Program-made: the position numbers and the translations under genes
Assembly (NCBI GenBank): GCA_001566745.1
Contig: KQ964704.1
Span: forward strand, 1-21,952
Source: Conidiobolus coronatus NRRL 28638
Lineage: Eukaryota; Entomophthoromycota; Entomophthoromycetes; Entomophthorales; Conidiobolaceae
Reading direction: 5' to 3'
DNA length: 21,952 nt
Part shown: in pieces, positions 1-9,373 of the stretch
How the letters are laid out: every line of letters begins with the position of its first letter
How positions within the stretch are numbered: position 1 is the stretch's first letter
Notes under the pieces: generated by a model
What the model was told of the DNA's origin: nothing
Database searches by the model: none
What the model saw: the letters and a program-made list of their open reading frames with translations, nothing else

Positions 1-400
1 ATTAGTTGCCAAGATATAAAATCTTGGCCATTAAAAATTTAGCTATCCAAACATTGATCTTTACAGTATAATACTAAAGATTTTAAACTATAATAAAAAT
101 AAATATGCATAAGTCAATTAGCTCTAAAAATGAAATGCAAGTCAAATTTTAAAATGAGAAATTTTATATTGCGCAACTATATCCATCAACTGATTTCTTA
201 TCTTCTAAACTATATTGCAACTATCAACTCGGCAAATACAAATTTATAATAGATATTAATATTTTAATAAAATTTAGTATCAAATTTCTATAATCTATAT
301 GAATATAATTGATGAAAAAGATATTTTAAAAACTTAATAATTGAGTATCATAAGGGTAAAAGATTTAAGTTTTAGTTTAATTGAGATAATTGGATATGAA
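1..400. other. A+T-rich intergenic DNA and ARP3 3' flank
   Basis: No gene is supported here. The right end must contain the 3' untranslated region of ARP3, which is transcribed leftward from its stop codon at 401-403. The only clear structure is a perfect 8-bp inverted repeat at 8-15 and 21-28 with a 5-base loop, described as a finding. A 103-codon plus-strand reading frame starting at 341 lies mostly antisense to ARP3 and is treated as a shadow. Confidence 0.6.
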
Positions 401-1851
401 TTAAACAGTGTTGAACATTCTATTGTGACGACAAATAGAAGGTCCATATTCTTCATATTCAGCTTTGGTGTGACTAAGGGTGTAGAACTGAGGTGTTTGG
501 GCCATGATACTACCTCCGAACCAAACGGCATATCTTTGGCGTTTGTGAGTCAATACATTAACATCAATTGGTGTAGCCTTAGCTTGACCTCCACTGAGCT
601 GTTCACTGAATTGGATACGTCTATCAACAATCTTTTGGATATCACCTTGTAAACGCTTACCAAAATTCTTGAAGAGAGTAGAGCCTCCAGAGAGTACGAT
701 GTTTTTGTATAAACCTCTACGTGTATCGATAGGACTTGATTGGATGACTTGGTCAACAACATCAGGAAGAGGAGTTAAAAAGTCGTTACTTACTAATTCA
801 GGATTAAAGAAAATTTCTGGTGCTAAAAATCTTTCATAACCAACATCTACAGTGTGAGTCTTTTGAGTTACAGAGTGTAAATGCTCATATTTTTGGAAAT
901 ATTTGGGACCTTCTTGGTCGTATTTTTTGAATTCTTTTACAATATCAGGACAAACATAAGAGTATTGTTCCTTGATCTTTTTGGAAACTTCTAAAAAGTC
1001 TTCAGGAGGTAAAGTTTCACCATGATCTCTTAAGAGGTTTTGAACAAAGTTGGTAATATGGCGACCTGCAATTGGAATATGCTTAATAGCACTACTAATA
1101 ACATATCCATCGGCAACTGGGATAACGTGGGTAACACCGTCACCACTATCAATAACAGTACCAGTTAAGGTTTTTTCCTTTTGCTTATTTGAAGTCCAAC
1201 TAGCAGCTAAACCTAAAACAGCTTGAACAGCGATATAAAGGCCTGGAATATTGAAAGATTCGAACATAATTTCAGCAGTTAATTCACGGTTTTCAGGTGC
1301 ATTCAAAGGTGGTTCAGTCTATATAATAATATGTTAATAAAATTATTAAATGTAGGAATTTATATTACCAATAAAAAGTAGTGATCTTCTGGCTCACAAC
1401 GAAGGTACTTAAAAATACACTGTTCCCAGTAGCGTTCCATATAATCCCAGTTATCAATTTGACCTTCTCTGATGGGGTATGTAAGCTGGTAAGATTTAGA
1501 ATTAGCAAGTGCTTCATGACCAATATAAAAGTCCAAATCTTCGACACCTCTCTTTGATGATAAATTATTAGAATTTCCGCCACCTCTCAAAAAGCCGGGC
1601 TTATTAGGTACAGGAGGACCAGATGCTTTATTTACTTTGGTAGCGATGGCAGTTGGGATAACCAATTGAGGTTCGCTATTACCTGCGAAACCCATTTTAG
1701 TTTCACTAAAATAATTCAAAATATAAATTAGCAAATTTGAAGAATATTAAGTTGGTATAATAAGCTAGATTGAATATTAATGATGAACTGATTGAATATA
1801 TTAGTCTTACCCAGTTCCATTATCAATAACTACAGCTGGATAATTATTCAT
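401..1851 (-). CDS. ARP3: Actin-related protein 3 (Arp2/3 complex subunit)
   Basis: Arp3 is one of the two actin-like subunits of the Arp2/3 complex, which nucleates branched actin filaments at cortical patches and endocytic sites. I splice three exons: 1811-1851, 1369-1705 and 401-1318, giving 431 residues, within the family's usual size. The introns are 1706-1810 (105 nt) and 1319-1368 (50 nt), both GT-AG. Exon 1 is only 41 nt and encodes [14 protein letters not shown], the first actin phosphate loop; exon 2 continues with ETKMGFAGN. Further landmarks are [21 protein letters not shown] across intron 2, the second phosphate loop DSGDGVTH, and [16 protein letters not shown] in the nucleotide pocket. 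The C-terminus around [12 protein letters not shown] is of Arp3 type rather than conventional actin. The start is the only ATG that joins exon 1 in frame. The gene is divergent from TAP42. A Gly/Ser-rich stretch near residues 50-65 (GGGNSNN) lies in a region that varies among Arp3 proteins. Confidence 0.95.
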
Positions 1852-2665
1852 TATAACAAAATTAAATATTAAATAGTTTTAGTAATATTTTTAAAGCTGA
1901 ACTAGGTGAATAAAAACTAGCTTTATTGAATACAATTTAATTGAATTTTTGATTTGGACTACGTATTAATTAAGATTGAATATCACATTTAACATTTGTA
2001 CATGAAATTGATTTTATGGGACTATGAATTAAATATCCTATTCAGTTTACTTGGCTAAAATATATAATGCTTGGTTTAAAATCATAATTTTAATATGCGA
2101 GCTATTAGAGTTTATACATTTGATTTAAAGAGAATAGCTTATAATATTATACTTACTTATGTTTAATTCTTTTAATTAATACTATTGATTGTTTAATATA
2201 ACATATGGCTATAAAAATATATATAAACTGCTTATAAAATTTAATCAATAATCGTAAACTTGGTTGAAATATACTATCGAGTTATTGATTAATAAATAGA
2301 TGCATTTATGAATATACTAAAGGCATTTGATAATAAAACAGTTTGAATTCTTCCATTAGGTAATAAGATCAATTAAATAACTTAACAAATTTACCAATAT
2401 ATAATTTATATACTTTTTAAATATTCAATACATGAGTCTGTTATGATTTAATAATAAACATGCTATATAGTTGTCAGTAAGATTATATATGAAATTTATA
2501 TTGAAATTTATACGCATAAGAAAACCCACTAATAACTATATTAGTTGATTAGTATAATAAACTCTTAATTAAAAATATTATACCCATAATTTTATTTTTA
2601 AATTTAATTAGATTATCAGAATGATTGCGTGAGTTGCGAAAATAAAATACAAAAATTTATATATA
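1852..2665. promoter_or_regulatory. Divergent promoter region between ARP3 and TAP42
   Basis: These ~814 bp separate the ATG of ARP3 (leftward) from the ATG of TAP42 (rightward) and must hold both promoters and both 5' untranslated regions. The sequence is very A+T-rich. I see no supported coding exon and no unambiguous promoter element, because TATA-like strings occur too often here by chance to be informative. Confidence 0.55.
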
Positions 2666-3801
2666 ATGAGTGAAAAATCTGATAATATAAGTACAATATT
2701 TGATAAGTGTGAGGCTGAATATAATGAATTAGATAACTCTAGCTTAAGACCTAACGACTCTGAATATAAAAATTTGGTAAACGGTTTATTAGAAAAGTTT
2801 ATCAAATTAGACCAATTGGCTAATAATTTAAGCTTGTTCAGTGATAACGAATTTTTTGAAGAGTTAAGCACTCCTTCCATAAAACTACTAGTTCTTCAAT
2901 ATTACTTGGCTCATTTAAAGCTAAAACTTAATGATAATAAAAGAAAGCAAAATTTGGAAGATAGCAAAAAATTATTTTTAGCTTTCTTGAACTTGGTCGA
3001 TAATTATGATTTATTAGACAAAGAAGATAAAGCACGAAAGGAAGCTTTTGAAAGCGGGGATAATGTTGGGCCTATAAAACTTGAGAATAGAGATACTAAG
3101 ATAGCCAGATTTAAAAGAGAAAAGTCTTTAGAGCAAGATATTAAAGAGTTACAATCAAAGTTAGATAACAGTATTGAATTAGAAGCAGACGATGATAAGG
3201 ATGACGTATTGAGAGATCTACTTACTTCCAAGACAAAACTATTTATCTCCAAATCATTCAATGAAATTACGTCAATTGCTCAAGAATTGGATGTACTTTC
3301 TATGATGCCCCCTCCTTCAAGCTCAGACAGTCAAAAAACTAGCAATGAAGATAATGAGTGGAGATTAGATAATTTAAGCAAATTGAACCAAAATGGTGCC
3401 TTAATGGACAAATCGGGAAAAGTAAGTTAATATAATTATCATGTTGGTGAATATCGCTAACATATCTTTTAGCCACTTAGGCCATTTGTTATTACAGGTA
3501 AACAACAGGAACTTAGAGACCAAGTATTCAGACAAAGCTGGAGACTACCTACTATGACTATTGATGACTATTTACAAAAACAAATGGAAATGGGAAATGT
3601 TTTGCAAGGCGGAGGGTAAGCACAAACAATTACTAGCAAGTCATTACTAATCTAATTAAATATAGGGAAAGACCAACCAAAGCAGAAGTAGATGATAATG
3701 ACTATGATGCACTCGATAAAGAGACTTATAAAAAGAGAGAAGAAGACGAGTTCAAAGATAACAATCCTCGAGGATGGGGCAACAGAGGAAATAAAGGCTA
3801 A
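2666..3801 (+). CDS. TAP42: TAP42/alpha4 family PP2A-associated protein
   Basis: Tap42 (alpha4/IGBP1 in animals) binds catalytic subunits of PP2A-type phosphatases (PP2A, PP4, PP6) and in yeast links them to TOR signalling. Three exons are supported: 2666-3421, 3473-3615 and 3666-3801, giving 344 residues against 366 in budding yeast Tap42. The introns, 3422-3472 (GTAAGT...TTTTAG, with a CTAAC branch-like site) and 3616-3665, are 51 and 50 nt. The N-terminal two thirds is the helical phosphatase-binding domain; its hallmark is KIARFKREKSLE near residue 155. The C-terminal family signature straddles the introns: GK/PLRPFVITGKQQELRDQVF, then LPTMTIDDYL, then EFKDNNPRGWGNRGNKG at the end. Without splicing the frame stops soon after SGKVS, losing this conserved tail. 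The gene is divergent from ARP3 and convergent with the RasGEF gene. Confidence 0.94.
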
Positions 3802-4118
3802 ATAATTAAATTGAAAGTGGGGTAATGACTTAAATAAAATTAGTTAATCTGACCTGCTTTCCCTTACTTTTAATTTACTTTATTTAATAAACACTGCTCA
3901 ACAATATTAAGTGAGCTTTTAAATCTAATTAAATTAATTAGTAATGAATTTGATTAGCACAAGGAGTAGTGCTTCACTAACTTATTTTAGCACCATTATA
4001 TTAATTCAAAGTTTTTAGATTTAAGTTAATTTAAGCTTTATTTCTATTAACAAGATGGATGGAGGATGGTTAATGTACATTTGAATGGAGAGAGTTAATT
4101 ACAGAGTTATACTATAAA
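3802..4118. other. Convergent 3' intergenic region (TAP42 / RasGEF)
   Basis: These ~317 bp lie between the stop codons of two converging genes and should contain both transcript ends. AATAAA occurs at 3833-3838, 32 bases past the TAP42 stop, and again near 3884, so either could act as a polyadenylation signal for TAP42. In such A+T-rich DNA the match is weak evidence. I see no gene. Confidence 0.45.
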
Positions 4119-6050
4119 TTATTCGGGAATTTTGGAATTATCGTCATTTGTTGAAGTCTGAACCAATTGAACAACTAGCCAGAATTGAAGGCAATAGTCA
4201 TCTTCAAACTCGTAGGTCATCGTTTGGAACTGCTGGAACTGATCCATGATCTTACTCATTAATCGAAGCTTGCTTACGTTGACAAGTGGTAATCCTGATT
4301 GCTCTGGATGCTTCAAATTAGGGTGGGATTGCTTCGTGAGGTAGGTGGTATTACCATTTTCGCTGAATACAAGGTCGGTTAATGTAATTCCAATGAATGG
4401 AAGGATAGGGAATTGGTTGGGGTTTTGAAGTTGCTTTACTCTGCTGCGATACAACTTATAGTTATCTTGGAAGGAGAGGGCTTGATTTAGATTATTATAC
4501 ATTTGCTTGATTTTAGGTGGAATAGACTCCCACACAGAGTATAGCTTTGTGATACCTGTCGAATGGAGCCCAGCTAGTATTTCGAATGGTGTATTGAAAT
4601 TGTTCAATTGATAGCACTGGTTGGCTAGCTTGATAAATTTGATTAGAACTTGGCTTCTAAAGTTCGATGAGGTGGAATGGAGAATTGTATGAGTTACCCA
4701 GTTAGCTACTTGGTTAAACAACTGAATGAGTGTCCATACGTGTGGTGAAGTTAAGTGACGGTGATTACGATCGTTCCATGTCTGGTGATAGAGCTCTTCA
4801 GGCCTAATGGAGCAAAACAAGCGATGCTCAATAAGAGTTATTTGCTGAGCCAAGTGGTCGACATCGATGTTAAGAATATGGTAGTTATTCATTGGAAACT
4901 GTCCGTCGAACTGAGGTGATGTGGGATGCATGAGCATTTTCAAGTCTAGTCCAAGCTGAAGCACACGATTTGTGCTAGAGTTGTTTAACTGATGTAACAA
5001 ATTTAGATAATTTGGCTGAAGATCTCTTATCATAGATTGAACAAAAGGTTCTCTTGTTGGCTCAGTGGTAGCAACAAAATCTAGAATATCCATTATAAAC
5101 CTACTCAGCTGCATGTCTTGTTGGATAATCCCTTGATAGTGATGTACCCATTTTTTCAGGAGATTGAGAATTTTGAATTGAATAATGTTGATCCATTCTC
5201 TATCCTCGTCGATCGTATCGCAATTCTGGTTCGTTGAATTTAGATTTCTTTCATAATTTTCCATATAAAATATACCACTTAGATATCTTGCGAGAATTAG
5301 TCTAAGGAAATCTTGACTAGACACTACATAATGATAGATTCTTAAAAAATCAATCATCAAATTATTGTCAGTGACTCCATAGCAGGAGAGTTGATGTATT
5401 AAATTAGGCAAGGTAGTGGCCTTGAGTTTGGTATTGTTAGGCACATAGTTATGATCGGGACAATCCTTTGGATGATATGTTGGCCATGGAATAGAAGTTG
5501 GTTGCTCTTTATCACTATAATCCGCTATTGGAGGATTTTTTTCGTTAACAGAGCATAAATCCAAGTTAAGGTAAAGACATGTAGGAAGTAAATTCCTTAA
5601 TCTCTCTGACATTATTGGGTCTACTTGGAATGCAGGGATTCGATTAACTTCTGACTTTTGACCGAATTGTAAACAAGTGTTATAGGATTTGGAGTGCAAG
5701 CAGTGGCCGAGTTTCAACTCTTCAATTTGAAGCTGACTTGTTAAAATAAGGGTGCTTGATCTCTGCGAATCCGAGTCTGAGCTGATTTCTGAATAACGCT
5801 TATTTCGAATGGTGGGAGGAGGAGTGACTTTTTCATTGATTGAAGGCAAAATTTGGGGACTTAAAGCATTAAATGACTTTTTGATAACATTATTAATAAA
5901 GCTTTTGGGAGAAATCCTTGTAGGGAAGGCCTTTGATTTTACTGGATGACGAAAATTAGAATATTGGTGGTGAATGGAAGGTAATGGAATACTTATTTCT
6001 GTCTTGGTCAAGTTGGAGGGAATAGGCTGTGGAGCAACAGATGAAGTCAT
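4119..6050 (-). CDS. Ras guanine-nucleotide exchange factor (CDC25-homology)
   Basis: This 643-residue protein should load GTP onto a Ras-family GTPase at membranes. The catalytic CDC25-homology domain spans about residues 393-630. Recognisable blocks are LIEHRLFCSIRPEEL (406-420), LIQLFNQVANWV (441-452), VLIKFIKLANQCYQLNNFNT (468-487), the helical-hairpin region around ILAGLHSTGITKL, and LPFIGITLTDLVF (550-562). An N-terminal REM-like helical module precedes it at about 210-330 (IDFLRIYHYVVSSQDFLRLI). Residues 1-110 are Ser/Pro-rich and probably disordered (RYSEISSDSDSQRSST near 85-100). No SH3 domain is visible, unlike yeast Cdc25. The gene is a single exon, whereas most neighbours carry introns. 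The ATG at 6048-6050 is the first in frame. Paralogous RasGEFs (Cdc25, Bud5, Lte1 types) cannot be told apart by eye, so no symbol is given. Confidence 0.92.
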   Translation of the reverse strand: MTSSVAPQPIPSNLTKTEISIPLPSIHHQYSNFRHPVKSKAFPTRISPKSFINNVIKKSFNALSPQILPSINEKVTPPPTIRNKRYSEISSDSDSQRSSTLILTSQLQIEELKLGHCLHSKSYNTCLQFGQKSEVNRIPAFQVDPIMSERLRNLLPTCLYLNLDLCSVNEKNPPIADYSDKEQPTSIPWPTYHPKDCPDHNYVPNNTKLKATTLPNLIHQLSCYGVTDNNLMIDFLRIYHYVVSSQDFLRLILARYLSGIFYMENYERNLNSTNQNCDTIDEDREWINIIQFKILNLLKKWVHHYQGIIQQDMQLSRFIMDILDFVATTEPTREPFVQSMIRDLQPNYLNLLHQLNNSSTNRVLQLGLDLKMLMHPTSPQFDGQFPMNNYHILNIDVDHLAQQITLIEHRLFCSIRPEELYHQTWNDRNHRHLTSPHVWTLIQLFNQVANWVTHTILHSTSSNFRSQVLIKFIKLANQCYQLNNFNTPFEILAGLHSTGITKLYSVWESIPPKIKQMYNNLNQALSFQDNYKLYRSRVKQLQNPNQFPILPFIGITLTDLVFSENGNTTYLTKQSHPNLKHPEQSGLPLVNVSKLRLMSKIMDQFQQFQTMTYEFEDDYCLQFWLVVQLVQTSTNDDNSKIPE

Positions 6051-6163
6051 GTTGGCAAATTAAATAATAATAATAATAACAATAAAATACAAACAGAGGC
6101 ACAGTATAATCAAATACCACCTTCTGGCAAACAAAATGGACAACAAAATGGGATAATGAAAAG

Positions 6164-6171
6164 TATTTATA
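6164..6171 (-). promoter_or_regulatory. Candidate TATA box for the RasGEF gene
   Basis: Read on the minus strand the sequence is TATAAATA, flanked by CAC and CTTTTC, 114-121 bases upstream of the RasGEF ATG. The DNA between it and the ATG contains a 17-base AAT microsatellite (6063-6079). The position is plausible for a fungal core promoter, but such strings are common in A+T-rich DNA. Confidence 0.35.
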
Positions 6172-8023
6172 GTGTTAAATTCAACGACTCCTTAAAGACC
6201 ATTAATTACTGATTCCAGTACCCGCACTTAGTTAAATAAAATTTCCTAAATTGGCTGAATCCCAAATGTGAATTAGCATTTGAGCCAATCATCATCCACT
6301 CACACAATTGCCATTTCCACATTCGCAAACCCCATTCAACTCCTACAAAACCAAAGTCTAAAACCAGAAGGAGTAAAATCAAATAGGGAGTAGAATAAAT
6401 ATAATCAGCCATTATTACTACGAGAGGAGCTATTAGTTAGTTGAATACTCTATAGCATGAGCCATACTCGCTTTTAGTTAGCTGCAAGCTATGTTAGAAG
6501 CTTGATAAGGAGTTTCGACTTTGATACAGTATAATTATCACAAAATGTTTCAATTTCCTTCGGATACTTTTCATTTTTATAACCAGTAAAACTATAATCT
6601 TTGCGTTTTGTTCTGGAAGTCAATGAGTCAATATTGACCATATTTAGTTTTTTATAGCTACATTTGGTAAAGTATCAGTTTCAGGTAGAGTATATAGTCG
6701 AATATATGAGTAGTTTGATTAGATCATTTGCTAGTTATTCATGTATATTGAAACATAATAACCTATCAAATAAGGGTTATATTAACTCAACTTTATTAAA
6801 ACAATATTTGGTAAATTAATTTTACTTGTATAGTTTGATTTATTTATATGTTTTAAATTTTAATTTTAATTTAGTATTACCTGTTAGTTTAGCTAATTAT
6901 CTCTAATAATAAAATGCTTGTTATGAGTATTAATAAAGGAAGAAATATGCTTTTCTAACAAGCATATATAAAGGGCTCGATACAATATACTCCCTTTGTT
7001 TATTGATGATTATGAATTTGGCAAATAAAACAAACAATATTTTGTTAAAATAGTTTTACAACTTTTCTGGAATTATCAATATTTGACCATTATCCGTCTA
7101 TGATAAATATATTTGGTGTCTATACAAATATATCCTTATTAATCTCCATTAACAAATCCCAACTATGATACACTCTATATAATTATCTAAAAAACAAAGA
7201 ACTATAATGATATTAATTCATTTTAGTTTAACATCGTCATTTTAGCTAAAAACCAAAATCAATGTTAGTAAAATCGAGTATTGCAAGTAGAAGGATAAAA
7301 CTAATTAATTTATCAATTAGCCCCTATAATAATTTCAAAAATTGCTCTATACTTAAATCAGTAGTTTAAATTATGAAAAACTAATCTAGTATGCCAAATT
7401 GATCGGAATATTATAAAATGTTGAGTATGCAATATAATTATAGCTCAACATAATATCTATTACTGTTATCAGTTAATATAACTATATTACTCACATTTAA
7501 AATTAATCATTCGAGAATAGTATTTATATTAAAAACCCTTAATTTGAAATAAGGGTTAATGAACTGGCTTTTGAATAAATGCAAATTACAATGATAAATG
7601 CTAATGTAAATATGATCATAATGTAATTATAAATTGGTTGAATAATTGAATGTATTGAATGTATTAAGGGTTAAAAAGGGTAAAGAATTAAGTTTTTATT
7701 GATTTGTTAATTCTAGTACAATATTTGAGGGTTGATTTGATTTGATAAATATAATGTAAAAAACTTGATTAATTTCGCCATAGATTAAATTGTCTGATAA
7801 TTGTAATGTAAGAGTAAAAATAAAAAGTGCATTAATTAATATAAATAGAATTATTCTAATGAAATCCATTATATAAAATTATCTAAAATAAACTAAACTT
7901 AATTAGTCATAAAGCTCATAGTTAATGTTGAATAAATAGCAAAGTATATAAAATAAAATATTATTCAGCATGATGTATTTAGATGAAGAAATTATACAGT
8001 TGGATTATATAAAAATAGCGTTA
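6172..8023. other. A+T-rich intergenic DNA between RasGEF and RAD23
   Basis: No gene is supported in this ~1.85 kb. The part near 6200-6420 is less A+T-rich than the rest and probably belongs to the RasGEF promoter. Two perfect inverted repeats stand out: 6914-6923 with 6956-6965 (10-bp arms) and 7534-7541 with 7550-7557 (8-bp arms). Several copies of AAGGGTTA occur near 6770, 7551 and 7667. The right end must carry the RAD23 3' untranslated region. Confidence 0.5.
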
Positions 8024-9373
8024 TTATTCTTCGTGGCCATGTTCGAATAAAAAGTTGGCAGTTAGCTCTTCATTTTTGTCGCATGCAAAATAAGCTTGGA
8101 TAACTACTGATCTTTCAAATCCTAAGCTTTCCAATCTATCAATAGCTTCTTTTTCTTCGGGTGTAACCTGAATATATTGCTGACCTTCTTCATCTCCAAA
8201 GTCTTGACCATCCATATCACCACTTAAAAGATCAAGGAAAGCGGATTGGTTGGAGTTAATTAAGCTTAAGAATTCAGGATTTGATCTACCAATTTGGGCT
8301 AAAAGAGGTTGAAGTAAGCTGGGGTTTTGTTGAATAGCAGCACGGAATTGTTGAAATTGAGGTGAGTTGCGTAATTCTGCTAAACGAGCTATGGCTTCGG
8401 CTTGATTGGGTGCATTGGCACTGGCTCTTTCTTGAGCTGCTAAAAATAAGTTGGACATGTCAGCTGATGAGTTGGGATCTGAATGTTGGCTATCAGCGGC
8501 TAAAATATCTCCTTCAGGTTGTGATTCATCCATATCTGCTTGAGATTCGTCAGCTTGAGCTTCATGCTCATCTAATCCAGAAGGAATTCCGTTGAAGAGG
8601 TAGTCAGCAGCTCTATCAGGGTTATTGAAACTAGCTCTCATAGCTTTAATAACTTGCTCTCTATCAAACCCGAGTTCCATAAGATTTTGAATAGAGCTTT
8701 CATATTCTGATCCAATAGCTATTAAATAATAATATTAAACTCAAAATCTAAAAATTGGCATATATATTTACCCATTCCAGTGTGGTCGAAAGAGCCTTGG
8801 GCAGCAGCTGGCTCTTCAGAAGCTGAAGCGCTTGTTTGAGCTTCTGGTTGGGTTGAAGCGGGAGCGGGAGCTTCTGTAGCAGCGGGAGCAGGGACAGGTT
8901 CAGCCTTTGGTGCCTCAGCAGGAGCTGGTTGAGAAGTAGAGGGTGCAGCTTTCTTAGGCTAAAAATTACGATTAATTTAAGAATAAAATAATATATATAA
9001 TAAATACTTTTGAAACCATAACTACAATAAAAGATTTTTCTTCAAATTGGCATTCTTCTACTGAGGTTTCATCGGCAAGAATTTTACCTAAATAAAATAA
9101 GTAAATTAAACCAATATAGTAAGGTAAATAAAATACCAGAAAAGATAATTTTTTGGCAATCAACTGGATATCCTTTTTGTTCTTGTAACATTGTCTTAAT
9201 TTGAGCAACCTATTGATAATGAAGCCATATTAATAAATAATAATTTTGGGATGTATATTGAATTTTTAAACATTCTCAGGAGATTACAAATAAAATACTC
9301 GACATACCTTGGTAGTAGGCTCAACTTCAATTGTGAATGTTTTTTGATCTAAAGTTCTGACGGTTAAGTTCAT
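8024..9373 (-). CDS. RAD23: Rad23 UBL-UBA ubiquitin receptor / NER factor
   Basis: Rad23 shuttles ubiquitinated substrates to the proteasome and, bound to Rad4/XPC, stimulates damage recognition in nucleotide excision repair. I splice five exons: 9308-9373, 9137-9209, 9008-9087, 8772-8958 and 8024-8718, giving 366 residues (yeast 398). Introns are 98, 49, 49 and 53 nt. The ubiquitin-like domain (residues 1-73, MNLTVRTLDQKTFTIEVEPT onward) is cut by two introns. An Ala/Pro/Glu-rich linker (74-130) follows, then UBA1 (about 138-180, GSEYESSIQNLMELGFDREQ), an acidic linker, the XPC-binding domain (about 249-301, SPQFQQFRAAIQQNPSLLQ), and UBA2 (about 321-361, IDRLESLGFERSVVIQAYFA). The domain order and the HGHEE-type end are complete. 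The ATG at 9371-9373 opens the UBL strand exactly. The linker is locally G+C-rich because of Ala and Pro codons. Confidence 0.96.

Noticed and set aside
6206-6412. 68-codon minus-strand frame with a hydrophobic N-terminus
   Set aside because: It has no recognisable family, lies in the promoter of the RasGEF gene, and its hydrophobic start is common in chance frames. The locally higher G+C fits promoter sequence.
6470-6530. Possible tRNA, from AGTTTCGACTTT near 6508
   Set aside because: The supposed T-arm stem does not pair and no cloverleaf forms.
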